Shown: positions 27,084 through 39,652 of the stretch, piece after piece | Layout of the letters: every line of letters starts with the position of its first letter | Numbering within the stretch: the stretch's first letter is position 1 | Assembly: GCF_012273895.1 (NCBI RefSeq) | Contig: NC_052122.1 | Span: 7,626,001-7,690,000, forward strand | Direction of reading: 5' to 3' | Length of the DNA stretch: 64,000 nucleotides | Source of the DNA: Zerene cesonia | Taxonomy: Eukaryota > Arthropoda > Insecta > Lepidoptera > Pieridae | Translations under genes and position numbers: made by a program | The notes under the pieces: model-generated | Told to the model about the DNA's origin: nothing | What the model saw: the letters and a program-made list of their open reading frames with translations, nothing else | The model's database searches: none

Positions 27084-27280
27084 TCCTACTAAAATTATAA
27101 ATGCGGAAGTTTGTAAGGATGTGTGTGCGTTTGTTGCTCTTACACGCAAAAAGTACTCAACCGATTGCAATGAAATTTGGTACGTAGACAGCTGGACAAC
27201 TAGAATAACATATAGGCAACTTTTTATCCCGATATTCCTACGGAATACGTACATACGCGGGTGAAACCGCGGGGTAGTCC
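27084..27280 (+). mobile_element. Helitron-like non-autonomous fragment
   Basis: It starts TCCTACTAAAATTATAAATG, contains the block AACCGATTGCAATGAAATTT, and ends GCGGGTGAAACCGCGGGG. This layout (5'-TC start, hairpin-forming GCGGG...CCCGC-type end) is what I know from abundant lepidopteran non-autonomous Helitrons; the end has decayed from the expected CTAG-type terminus. A related copy lies on the opposite strand at 42,516-42,650. Confidence 0.6.
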
Positions 27281-30200
27281 ATTATAATGGAATCCAGATT
27301 CGTATGTCGTATTTTTACAGTAGAAATATAATGTTACTATAAACCAATGGTAACTTTGTGTATATCTAGCATTTATTAAAATTAAATATCTGTTTATATA
27401 AGCACACATCTTGTAAGCACGATTATCAGTCCATTTTTTTTATTAATTTGGTATAATATTTTTTTAAATAAGAATTCATTAAGTACTTCATGATTTTAAT
27501 AACGACATATTTTAAGTCTTCCGTGTCTCATGTATTTAATATCATTAAAATATTAATAAATATTTCTGTGAATGTAAATGGAAAAACTTAAAAATGCATT
27601 TGTATCACCTGTTTTACATTAAGATTTAAATATTGGAAAAACATGAACACATAATTACCACAAGTTTTTAATACAATACTAAATGAATAAATACATAGCT
27701 ATACATACATTTAAGCTAATTTCTAGAAGTATGTAATAAGTATGTAGCATTAGGGAGGTTTTGCAGAAAAAAATTTGGACTTTTTTTTGTTCAAGCTTTG
27801 GCGCCATCACTTAAATGGAACAAACAGACGTAACGAGTTATATCATTAAAATGTTATTGATGTCGTTCATGTTCAGTGCATTGAAATTAATCAACAATGT
27901 TAAATACACCTAACCGTTTTAAGTAATTCAAACTACTGATAGTGAAAACGAGTTTCCATTCAATAAAACGATAATGGTTTCTTTGAAAAGAATAAAAATA
28001 ACTTAAAATTTCCTGTTAAAAACCGGAATGTTTGCAATGGTGAATGAAATATTTGTCTCTTGTTTGTTGCAATTAAATATGAAACAAAATATTTAAATAA
28101 AATTATGTAATAGATTAAAAAGTGTGCTTTTGTATGCATAAGGAGATGTACTTAAATTCCAATGAATTTTCAACTGGTTATAACTGATATAATCAAGATT
28201 TGTTAAATGGTAAACACCAATAACGTATGTGTCAATGTTTGAATCATCAACTATTCAATTGGAGTCACTCTACAGCCATGACTCTCCTACGTTATCTCAA
28301 TTATAAATGATTATTATCATATGACATTTAGTTACGATTACTATTGATAGATATTATTAAAAAGCAAGATTTTAAATCTTTGTTTACATTATCAGAACAT
28401 TCACAAAAAATTTGAGTCGGACTTGCGACACTAAAGATTCGGTACTATTGAACTAAGGAGTGAATACAAAACAAATGGTTACCCATCCATGTTGTCATAA
28501 CTTGGATGGGTAACAGTTTAATAATATCAATTTTTCAATATTTGTTTTTATAGAAATGCATCAAAATCTGAAAATTTCAACTGTATTGCTACAACTTTTC
28601 AGACCGACCGTAAGAGTGGCCCGTTTTAACCTTTACATACTCGGCCTTAAAAATATTACAAAGCAAGAAAAATCTGATAAAAAAGAAAAATATTTCACTT
28701 TAAATTTTAATGATCGTATCTATTAGGTTTTTATAGATAATACAAAAGAAGCTTTAAACTAGCTCTATGTTTTTTCTTTTTAAAGCGACCATTTTTATAT
28801 CTTTTTATATAGTAACAAGAACCATCGAGGTCAAACGTCAACGTGAAATACGGCTAGTGCCTAGTACCACAGTACAAAGGCACAGACTGTACTAGTACAC
28901 AGTAATCTGGCTTTCATTTTCCAAATAAATGTGCATAAGTAGGAAATATTGTAAACATAATATATAATAGTGCGCAAATTCATTTTACACAAAGGTAACT
29001 GCGCAATATACGAGTACAACTAACGAGTAATGCTGTTAAAAGTATTAACGTATTTGAGTGTTTAGTTTCATAGACAGCGAATCGCAAGCGGCCCCATTGT
29101 AATGTCACGCTCGCATGCCTTCCCGTGAGATGGCCTCACAGGCTTAACTATTTTTAAATTTATATCATTTTATTCTCTTCTAATATAGAAGATTAGCTTG
29201 TCAATTTTGAATCATAAACATGTAATAGACAACGGTAGATATCTATGGTTCTACTTAATCTAAACAAAAATGAAGGTAATAACAGTACCATGTGAAGTAG
29301 GTGAAATAAGTATCGTATGACCTTTCGCGAAGGAGATTCGTTCTGGTTGAAAATGTTTGTACTTTTTATATATCATGATGGTAGTTCATAAAACTAAAGT
29401 ATTATATTGAAATAGAATAGACTCTATCAATATGTAGAATCCTTCATACATTTCAGACTCACCACTATCAATATCAAATGCATTGATTGATTAATAAATT
29501 ACAAGTGATACCTAGATGAAGTAGAATTACTAGCTCATTGAACAGCTTGACATTGCGCATTGTATAGACTGTGGTAGAGTCACAAAAAAAAAGAAGAAAG
29601 ATCTCTTTAAAATAAAGTTAAGGTATCAATTTTAAAATGTGGCATTACACTAAGACGTAAAATTAAACGTACGTAACGTATTTTTATTTTAAATTGAAAT
29701 TAAAAAATACGACATAATTGTTAGACACGTACTAATAATAATTAGAATTGAATGTTATATCTAAAATAAAATATTGTCATGCATTTTGTATCTGATGTAT
29801 CATCTATCTACGTAATAACAACAAGAAAAATGTTTGAATTTAATGCAAGATACGCGATATAGCTCGGAGCATGTACAAATATATACCCTCTTATATCGAT
29901 GCCAACAATTTTAGATACAATAATTTATTCTTTTCAATAATGTAAAATAAATATTTATGTATATATCAATAATAACTAATAAAAGTACCGTAGGTAATGA
30001 ATACTTTGAAACCTGATGTCGTATGCACTATGTTCGTATAACCGAGACGATATTGATACTGCGACCGCTGTGGAGATATTTGACACACAATTCGAGATCC
30101 TATACAATGTGCCTTCAATAGATTTCGCAATCAAGTCTACTACTGTTATATTGCCTATTTATAGTTAAAAAACATCTCACTTTTTAAGAACCTTTGCTGA

Positions 30201-31463
30201 TTGGATTTATTAAATTATTATATCGATACGATATAATGATATAATACATTGACATTGAATTATACGACGATTGGCATTTTTTGCAGTTTTTATTGCTCAC
30301 TGAATTTTCAAAATTAGATTACTAATACATTTAAATGAATACAAATAGCCGCAATCTCTACAAAATAATAAGACAAAACCTACTTATGGGAAATAATAAA
30401 ATTTGAATGTGCGTTATTGTTATTGAAATACATATTTGTCAAAAACTAGAACTGTTTTAGCGGTAGAATATTAATATCACACGCGGGCCATGAATGTTTA
30501 CGCTCTGGGGGATAGTAATTATAATAATGACTACACATGTTTATTACATTTGTTTCCATTAGTTTGCACACATTGACATTGGTATAGTTCAGAATATGTC
30601 ATTTCTTTCAATTAAACGGCAACTTGGACTTGCAAAGCGCAATCCACTATACTAATGTTCAAATGTCGTAATGTTTATATTTACTCCTCTTCGCTATCCT
30701 TTCCTTTAAATCTACTTTTACATCGCTAACGTAACGACCTTATCGTTGTTTAATTATTGACCTCATTCCAATTGCAACAACACGCAAAACTTGTGTCGTT
30801 TGTTTATATTCTTAGGTAAAGAAAGGAAATTAGAAATTTAATGCAAAATGTTATATATAAATACTTGAGTAATTATATAAATACTCGTTGAAGTCCAGTT
30901 TGATCTAGTTCTTTGTGCTTATCTATACGATGTGATTTTTTTACCGTAATAGAAGCTTAACCGTATATAAACACGCGTTAAATTTTTATGCGGACAAGAT
31001 GAAGCAAAATAATAAAGATGCATAAATTCATCTTTGTTGCAAAATAATTATCGTGCACAATTTTGTTATAAACAGCACTTTAACCATTTTGTTGTGACCA
31101 TTGTGTCTAAGCGATTTAAATGGAGGTCAATGTAAAGTATTTTAATTAGGATTGATAAAGGTTTGTTAGGTGCCATCAATTCATGCAATATTAAGGCTCA
31201 TGGGCTGAAGGTAGAAGACGTTCCACGCGGCTGCATTTAAGCGTCACGGGCTGACGAGCTCCCTTTTAACTCGCTTTCGGGAATTCTCGCTGATCTTCGT
31301 ATGCCTTCGGCCTCACATCTCCTAATTCTTTAGGTGCGCGTGCGATGAGTCAACTAATTCACTAATAATATGGTCTATGGTTATAAGGCAACACGTAAGA
31401 ACTTAATAACAGAGTTCATTCGGTCTCAAATTTTGTTGTTGTTTGATATAATTTAAATACACA
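27281..31463. other. Intergenic or intronic DNA
   Basis: AT-rich sequence without a supported exon. The only structured item is the 12-bp-stem hairpin at 28,478-28,514. Patches of higher GC near 29,090-29,140 and 31,200-31,340 contain no open frame with splice support. Confidence 0.45.
28478..28514. repeat. 12-bp-stem hairpin
   Basis: GTTACCCATCCA (28,478-28,489) and TGGATGGGTAAC (28,503-28,514) are perfect complements. Three further inner base pairs follow after one mismatch, leaving a 5-nt loop. This is unusually strong for such AT-rich DNA. There is no associated gene. Confidence 0.7.
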
Positions 31464-31605
31464 CTAGCTTTCCGCTCGTGGTTTCGCTCGCTTGGACCAC
31501 AATGAACCCAATATCGACCTATCACCACATAAAATTTTATCAACCATTGGGTTGATTGCCTAATGGATTTAAACGCATGATGGACGCACATACAAACAGA
31601 AAAAG
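31464..31605 (-). mobile_element. RTE/Helitron-like tail fragment
   Basis: On the plus strand it begins CTAGCTTTCCGCTCGTGGTTTCGCTCGC, the complement of the GCGAGCGAAACC...GCTAG end seen in many lepidopteran repeats, and continues into AT-rich body sequence. The minus-strand 62-codon frame across it is incidental. Confidence 0.4.
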
Positions 31606-32003
31606 TCTTGGTAAGAAGTCTATAACTAATCTAAAGCATAGCAACTTTCTAAAAAAAAATACTCCTCTAAAAAAACATATTTATATAAACAAAGGTAACT
31701 GCTTTACTATATTATGGTAGTATATTGCGTGTGTACCCTTTCATTAGAGATATTTGTGGTTTAACGTTTTGAGAATTGCAGATGGTAAATCATAACCTCA
31801 TACACACCTTTTTGATGGTTCCAAAAACCATTTAAACGAAACATGCAGAGTTTTGCGCACTTTGTTCCTTCTTTGTTACCCCTGAAATTGGACATTTAAC
31901 AGGCATATGTTTTCGCACAAAACAACATGTCTTCACCGCAAACTTCATTATACGTTTTTCCGATATATATTCTTATAAGAAAGGCAAATTATATACATTA
32001 GGT

Positions 32004-32150
32004 GCTTCTGTGTGGCTCAATGGTGAGGACCTCGGATTCAAAGTCGACAAGTCGGGGTTCGAGACCAGGCGAGCGATTTTCAATTAATCTGCACATGTGG
32101 AAAACATCGTATGGAAACCGGCATATCCGCGTGTTAAAAGTCGACGACCA
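32004..32150 (+). mobile_element. Diverged, internally deleted SINE copy
   Basis: Same family as the SINE at 12,854. It shares the head, GTGGCTCAATGGTGAGGACC, the B-box-like GGGGTTCGAGACCAGG, and the later AAAACATCGTATGGAAACCGGCAT block. Part of the body is missing and the 3' end is lost. The short frame at 32,002-32,187 is a reading of this repeat. Confidence 0.7.
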
Positions 32151-33489
32151 CGAGGACGTTTTTGTTACATTTTCATTATTTATTTAATTAATTAGAAGAA
32201 AACTTACAGCTATAAGTACAATTGTAGTAAAGTGAAAAAAGAGAATAAAACATTATGTAAGTTTTGCATCGATATTCTTAAACACTTCGTTTTCGTGGAC
32301 TAATTGGAAACTATTTACTTTATTAAACACATCGTCTCTTCTCTGCTTTTGTACTTTTTATCGCTAATTATTCAATTGATTCAATTAAACTGAAGCGGCA
32401 AGGGCGCTTTTAACTGAAGTCGTAATTATTTTTGCTGTGAACATTGAAACTGATACCGGCAATTTTTAATCATTATCTATTGAGGGCACAAGCAATATTT
32501 GGCCAGTGGTCGAAATTCATCCGTAACCAAAACAAATTGTAGGTAGTTTTTACCACATAAATAGATCGAGATAATCATAAAACGATGATTCAGTTTCCAT
32601 ACAGTACAGATCTTGTTAAAATTTGTTTTTGAGAATATCAATATTTAGGTAGTGTGTTCATAGTCATGTTGATTAAATAATAATGCTCTATAGAAGCGAT
32701 ATGTGAATGTGATATATTATATGACATATATACATTATATACTAATTGTGTGGAAGGTTTAAAGTTATTGTTGTCAATTTTTCAGCTTCTAATGTTTTTT
32801 TAGCTACGCTGAGTAATACCACAGTCTGTGACATACCAAAAATTCCAATAATTATTTATAAATCGTTGAACATATTATGTTCATAAATTTGTAAAAAAGG
32901 AAACAGTATACAGAAGTATAGAATCTAATACAATCATTGATTCAACACAAACTATGGGCTGAAGTATTTAAAATGTATAAAAGTGTATTTCATGGTTTTT
33001 TTGTACCTTCCGGTATGTAAAGTCTGTTGCAGTAGTTAGTCTTTGTTTTGCAAAATGTATATATACTAAATATTTTAATATTACATAAAAAAAGCACCTA
33101 TAACACACCCGGTGCCGTGACTTAATGTTTATTTGGTTGCATTCGCTTTAATAAGATATGGTTAAAGTGCGTATCCTGTTATCATTGACGTGGTATTTGT
33201 TATGATTGAACATACCTAACGCCTTTTTAATTTACCATTTTTGTTATACACATGAGATATCGTTTTATTTACAAACTTATAATAATTTTAGTTTATTTTT
33301 ATAATTATGGTAAATAGACTATGTGACTTTTATACAAAAAAAAAAAAACAAAAAATCTTGTTATAATAAAGCTTCCTTGCGATGTGATAGAAAAACAAAA
33401 ACTAAAAATAAACATGCCTTAAAATTTATAATTTTAATAACGCGTTATATTTGGAGTAGACTTATAGATGTTTTTTTATACATAATTTC
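32151..33489. other. Intergenic or intronic DNA
   Basis: AT-rich sequence. I see no exon, RNA gene or recognisable repeat. Confidence 0.4.
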
Positions 33490-33620
33490 CCCCTTGAATC
33501 AGTCTATCTTTCATAAAAGCCCCATCAAAATCCGTTGCGTAGTTTTTAAAATTTAAGCGTACGGATATCGGAACGGTCAGTGATAGCAACTTTGTTTCAA
33601 ACTATGTAGTGATAAATAAT
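33490..33620 (+). mobile_element. RTE-type LINE 3' end fragment
   Basis: The blocks CATCAAAATCCGTTGCGTAG, then a TTTAAGCGTACGGA segment, then CAACTTTGTTTCAAACTATG match in order the 3' end of RTE-like elements common in Lepidoptera, as I remember them. No coding part remains. Confidence 0.5.
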
Positions 33621-36600
33621 AAAAACACAAATATGAACTTCCCAGAATTTTATAATGAATAGTGAATAATTCACTGATACGAATGAGTACATTCATAAGT
33701 GTACACACTTGGCTTGTTTACCTTTCAATGATTCATTTGTGTGGTTATAAATTTGATTTATTTACGTATTGTGATAAGGAACGTGGCGCCATAATATAAT
33801 ATTTATTCATTGTTTTTTTATTTATGTTTTATTGCTCTAGATATAAATACAAATTGAAACTTAACCGAGCTCATCTTATAACAAATGGCGGTCTTAACGC
33901 TACATAGCTGTTTCTACCAGACAACCGGTTGTACTGAGAAAAATTAAATAAGGATATATGTAGGGAAGAGAAAAATACGTAAAAATAGAATGATGAAAAC
34001 AAATAAGTTTTCACATATTTACCAAGACTCTTCTAGTTTCAAGAAAATCAACTCTTTCCCTAACATAACAATAAATCTTTAAATATATATTTTTAATATC
34101 CCCAGGCATATCTTACTCGTGAATAACATTGTATTCAATGTTTTACAATCTATGTAAATAAACCTTCACAGGACTATACAAGAACGATTAACTTAAACCT
34201 TGTTAGTAGTTACCATAATATGAAGCGGTAATACTTCTCAACATTCAAATTGTTTTAATTAATTGTGTATATAATTGTTCACGGGCAACACAAGGCCATC
34301 AGAAATAGATTAAAATCTTTATACAAAGCAGACATTACTTGGAGCGCAGTTATTGTCCAAGCTCTTATTATGCTGAACTGTACATAAGAATTATATTTGT
34401 TTGGTATCTGATATAGAGTGAGGTATTCGTACAAACTATTAAAATGTGTTCATTTTATGTGCCTATGAAAGTAGATTTGTTGATCTGCTTTAATCAGCCT
34501 TTTTATCCACTTTCAAGTTAATCGACCTAAGGTTAAAAACGGCAAAATAGTTTGAGTTTGTATCGTAAGAGGTAAAAATAAGGTGCTGTAGGGTAATTGC
34601 GAATGGCAGGGTGATCTGTATTATTTATTTAGTATTATTTGTGCTAAAATAACAAATTTTCGCAGTTACCCTAATACACGATGAACATTCGCATCAATTA
34701 AATTCGCATTGCATGTAGCCACAGTTACATTTGTTACATGTTATTTAATAATAAGTCATAATCTATACTATTTTATTGATTTATAGGTTTTTTGTTCTTG
34801 TTTCATACCAATGCATTAATTTTAAAGTGAATAATTATATATGAATGAAGCATTCTCATCTTGTTGTAGTGAATACTGAACATTGTGAAATATAGTATCG
34901 TAGAATAACTAACGACAATAGTATTAAAAGCCCTATCACAAAATCTTTGGCATCCATATGTCATGTATAATTTCCCTTTTTGGTACGTTTTGATACATTC
35001 AATACAATTTATGTACATAATGAACAATAAGTAATATATACCATACATTAATTGTATCGGCTCGAAGGACCACAACGATTTGGGGCTAAAATTAAAAATC
35101 TTCCCAATATTCTTGTGAGTGCTTAGTTATATAAAAACTCTAATCAACTTCGAGAACGTGTTTATTTCACCACGGATCAGACCAAAGTTACTAATTAATT
35201 TGTGCAAATTAAAACTAATTAAGCAAATTAAATACAGCTTCTGTAACGTATCTCAAGGCGTTACAATTCTTACTTCCATTAATATTGATATTTTATGAAA
35301 TTGTTTGTTCCATTACTGCTACTGTCACGTTATTACATACAATTATGCATTAATGTACGTATAATATAAAAGATTCTCTAATATATGCTCGTATTCATTA
35401 TTTCAATAAACATTGTATATTCAAAATAAACTCCTTAGATAAGTCGAATTTTTCAAACCTAAATACTTAATATGAAATGCAACATCAAATAATTTGTACA
35501 GCGCTGAATCAAGTAATTATTTTACAATTGTTCAGTGTTCTTTAATAAATATGACGTGTATTACTGGTACCATATAACTGTTGACTAGTGAAATCATCAA
35601 GAAGGGTCTGAATACGAAAAGCTTTAACTTACAATATTTGTTAGGCAAGAAAGAACCTTACGACTTCACAAAAGAATTCTATTTCCGATAAAATCACGTT
35701 TATAAATTAAACTTTTTGTATTGAATTGTAAAGTGCCAACAGCAAAAACACCAATCTTCAATACGTAGAGCTATGTTCGTTTATCGCAAAGAATTGCGCC
35801 GAAAGATGTGAAAACAAAGAAAAATGTATTGGAATTTGCGATTCGATTTGTATGCTATTGTCGTCTGAGACTCATACATGTACATATAAAATAAGATAAA
35901 TTCGTGTACAAGCTACTAAAACTTTGAAATAGTTTTGCATTAATAAAGTAATTTTATATTCAACGCGCGTCTAGCAGATTTCGTGTAAATTTTTGTCAGC
36001 AACAACGATAAGGCCATAGTGCGTGACAGTTGCAAGTAATCGTGAGAATATATAGTATATAGTATACAAAGAATTGTCCCAAAATAATAACAGGATGTGT
36101 TATACTTGAAAACAATATATCCTGCAAGTGGTACAAACGGGCGGTGCATCCGTGCTAGGTTAGGAATCGACTTCGTACAAAAACTACGAATACTTATAAA
36201 CGGGACACGAGGGATGTACATTAAGGGTGTCTTTTTTATGTAGCCTGTAGGTACTCGTGTTAGCTTCCGTTTTATTGTAATGCCGGAAGTAGGGTAAGTA
36301 CCAAACAATTTTTGACATGTGGAAAGCATATTATAATGGGAAGTCATAGAGATTAGATTACGTTCAGTGTCTAGACTCTGACATATTTAATGGCAATATA
36401 TTTTTTCGTGTATTGTGATGATTTCGTGTTGATATCTCACGGGATCCCTTGAGAGTGTCTCAATAAAGTTTAAGATTTATTTACCTACAGCGAGCTTTCA
36501 AATATATGATACGTAGAGTAGTAGGTATAAGCTAGACTTGTTTATTTAAGTGCTGGTTTTACTCGATTTCTCTTCCGTTCGATGGGCAATTAAGGCGGTC

Positions 36601-38200
36601 CTAAGCGCTTTGCCTTGGAGAGGCTGCATCTTATACCCCGTCATGGAAGTGGCTTATAGCCTTGTATTCTTACCACGATTACAGCAAGTTTTCTATTTTG
36701 AGAAATTCATTGCAAAATATGTGTGCTATAAAATAATTACAAAATACTAAATTCTGATGTTTTGCAATGAATTTATATTAAATAAACTTTTTTATTTAAA
36801 CAAGCATATTTATTATAAATAAACATTAACTTGCCCAACAATTCATCCGGTATTAGGACTATATAATAAATATATTTTCAAAAACTTTTGAACTCTCAAC
36901 AACTTTTTCCTGAAAATGAGTGTCTTGTTATGAAGTTCCTAATACAAAAACATTACAAATTATATTATGAGTATTTGTAACATTGTATAATGAAAGAATT
37001 GTTTGTTAGTTGATGCGGTTTACCGCAACGTGCAATAGAATTTATTAATAGCAACAAAATAATGTGTTCATCATTGATATAAGCAAAGGGAGCTTATTAA
37101 GGAATTAGTGGAAAATATGTGAACAAGAAAACTTAAATAACAATAGCCGAAACATATCATAAAAGATACAAGTGAAAACATTGTTTGAATAAAAATAATG
37201 TTGCAAAAATGTTATTTAGTTCTTGTATTCATTTAGATATTAACAACTTGGTTAACAAAGCAACAGCCAATGATTCCTCTTGCAATTTTTTGTAAGTTTT
37301 TAACAAATTGTTATATGTACATTTGATTCGGCTTATTTTAAAAACGGACTATTGCAACTTTTTTGCTAAATTATTTACACGTGTAAATACCAAAATGCTT
37401 AGGCAGTAAACACACATATCATACATCTTGAAACAACGTAATCAAAATAACCAATGCTTGAATGGACAAATTTTCAGTAAATTAGGTTGAAAATAAGCAG
37501 AATCCACTCATCATGTGATCAGTATTATGTTTTGTGCAATGCAAATTGCAATTATACTTACAATAATTTTCTATTTTATGAAAAATGTCGCAATGTTTGA
37601 TGAAGCTTAGAATATATTAATTGTACAACGTGCATATTACGTAAAAAATGTAGTTTTATAGGTTCTGAATATTGCCAAATTATGATACCTACTAACATAA
37701 TATTTTAATCGTGTTTGCTTAGATATGAAACAGTAAAATCAAAAAAAAACAATCACAAACTATAAATATAGGTAATGCAGTTTCATTGTATACAGTTACT
37801 CATTTTCAGCATGGCAACTTATTTAAACAGGCCTGTCCTTGCCTTGTATTGTAATGTCTAATAACAATCTTAGATTGAAGTCGGTAAATTGTTACTACGA
37901 TTTATCATCGTAACGGTGTAAAATATTTAAATGGTCTTAAAAACGACGCACAAATATAAAAAATGCAAATAGGTATGTATAATATTAGTATTGTAGTACA
38001 TTCATAATTTATTAACAAAATTTACAAGAACATTCTGGTTCGAATTATGTTACAAAAAACAATGGTTGCCTTGTATTCGTTAGAGCTTCATCGCGTTATG
38101 AGTTTACTAATTAACAATAAAATAATTGCCTGGATTACGTGTCATTCGGTAACATAATTACAGCTACCTCACTGCCTTGGTATAAATTATGACGAATTTT
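33621..38200. other. Intergenic or intronic DNA
   Basis: AT-rich DNA with the MITE-like inverted repeat at 34,590-34,672. Two open frames were considered and not accepted: 135 codons at 36,347-35,940 (minus) and 66 codons at 36,550-36,750 (plus). Neither has a domain I recognise nor supporting splice sites. The plus-strand one sits in a slightly GC-richer patch that may be an old mobile element. Confidence 0.4.
34590..34672. mobile_element. MITE-like inverted repeat
   Basis: Terminal 14-mers AGGGTAATTGCGAA (34,590-34,603) and TTCGCAGTTACCCT (34,659-34,672) are complementary at 13 of 14 positions around an AT-rich centre. The size and ends suggest a miniature inverted-repeat element or a solo hairpin element. 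I cannot assign the transposase family. Confidence 0.5.
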
Positions 38201-38646
38201 ACAAATATTAAGTTCTTCAAGTGTTACTGAAATTATATCTCATATATATTCTTCGTTTCATGTTTAACTTTTTGTAACTAAAACAATAGAACAACAAAAT
38301 AATAAGTTTTTATTGGTTCAATCTTCGTCTGTTGAAAATGTTCATATTTTATACTGATTTGAACATTGTACTGTACATGGTCAAAATAAGCATTTAACGA
38401 CTTTGATTCCAATGTATGTTTTATAGGAAAATGTGATTTGTATTCTCTTACAGAAGATTGAAAGCTTTGAAACATATAGAAATCCGTTAGTCTGTTGGAA
38501 AGAATGTAAGTTAGTAAGTTTAACAAAAGGAGAGCTCCTTTTGTTCGACATGAGATAGAAAGTAAGGCTTTATACAGCGGCATGTAAACAAAATAGAAGC
38601 ACGAGGCTTTTGATGTGGCGCGAACACCTGAACTTAACCCACTCAC

Positions 38647-38713
38647 CTCTCTCCTGAAATTCGGCTTTGCAGCTGAGTGCCGCTAGCAGCACCAAGAAGG
38701 TTACTCTGAACAT
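38647..38713 (-). CDS. First coding exon of a secreted/membrane protein
   Basis: On the minus strand, ATG at 38,713 (A at -3, GATCATG) opens 22 codons that form a textbook signal peptide. There is a basic residue near the start (MFRV), a hydrophobic core (TFLVLLAALS), then CKA with likely cleavage before EF. The frame ends at a strong donor, GAGAGAG|GTGAGT, one base into a codon. A phase-1 junction just after a signal peptide is common in genes built from Ig, EGF or CCP modules. The flanking DNA up to about 38,900 is GC-richer, as expected for a 5' UTR and promoter. No second exon was recognised to the left, so the intron is either over 38 kb or holds exons I missed. The protein family is unknown. 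Confidence 0.55.
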
Positions 38714-38930
38714 GATCACGGAGGCGCACTTAGCAGGGGCACATGCTAGCAAGGCGCACAGTTTTACAAACACCACATAAGTCCAAATCACTTGACACCG
38801 CAACACGCGTCAGTTTCGTTCGCAAGCGCAACTTGTGTGACGTTCAAAACTCTATGGAGTCTCAGCGCGTACGCACAGCGTCGCTTTTTCAAAGATTATG
38901 ACATTTGACAGACCTGCCTCTATACAGTTT
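38714..38930 (-). promoter_or_regulatory. Probable 5' UTR and promoter of the secreted-protein gene
   Basis: The 200 bp upstream of the signal-peptide ATG are distinctly richer in GC and CpG than the surroundings (GCGCTTGCG, ACGCGCTGAG, GCGACGCTG). This is the usual look of a TATA-less insect promoter and leader. The minus-strand frame stays open through part of it but has no upstream ATG in good context. No start site can be fixed from sequence alone. Confidence 0.35.
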
Positions 38931-39295
38931 TCATGATTCGAAGCTTTTATTTTCAGGTTGATTTAATATATTTTTAAACTTAGTTTTTATACAGTCCTAT
39001 TATACCAAACGTACGTTTGGTATATTATTGATACCATAAACGAAAATTATTATTCATCCTAAATAGTTGTCTTCATACATTTATCTTAAAGTCATAATTG
39101 GTTCGTATGGTCCTAATAGAAAATTTATTTCAATTATTATCAACAAAGACGTTGTAATAAATTCACGCAATTTAATCCAACTTTAAAAACTATTGTTTGA
39201 TTGTCTATGTTCTCTTTTCTGCGGCCATTACTGTGCGATGTACATGTTCATCTTCAATGTAATAAAGTTCTTGCTATTTAAATGTGAAATTATTT

Positions 39296-39606
39296 TTTTT
39301 ATTTAACAATAGCAAGAAAAGTGTTTTATCTTAATAACCAACTTAAACATGTACAGTTGACGGGATTTAATAATAAATAATAAAAATGCAAATCTATAGA
39401 AGGCCACTACGTCTTCGATACATAATCTTTGGGCACACAGTAGCTTGAGGTTATATCGTAAGCCGGCGCGGCGTTCGCGCAGGTAAGCCTTCGGCGGCGA
39501 TGGGTCGGCGCGGCGCGGGGAGGGTCTGCACTTGCATCTCAGCCGGGATGAAAGGAGACATTCATTCGCACGCCATGCTGGCCCGCCGATTACAAAAGAC
39601 TTCAAG
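39296..39606 (-). other. Orphan GC-rich segment
   Basis: A patch at 39,440-39,600 is very rich in GC and CpG. It carries an open minus-strand frame of 100 codons from ATG at 39,605, which runs on into AT-rich sequence ending near an AATAAA (minus, about 39,298-39,303). On the plus strand the same patch has a perfect donor, CGCAG|GTAAGC (GT at 39,482). The translation is Arg/Pro-rich with no domain I recognise. Possibilities are an untranslated first exon on the plus strand, the 3' part of a retrocopy on the minus strand, or a mobile-element fragment. It abuts the BEL/Pao remnant. Confidence 0.3.
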
Positions 39607-39652
39607 ACAGAATGCCTGAGACACGTGGTGCCATATTTTATCTCTCAGTCAC

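Noticed and set aside
35940..36347. Longest open frame in the desert (135 codons, minus strand)
   Set aside because: No recognisable domain, signal peptide or splice context, and AT-rich noncoding composition. One frame of this length is expected by chance in tens of kilobases.
36550..36750. 66-codon plus-strand frame in a GC-richer patch
   Set aside because: No family recognised. The patch looks like an old repeat fragment rather than an exon.
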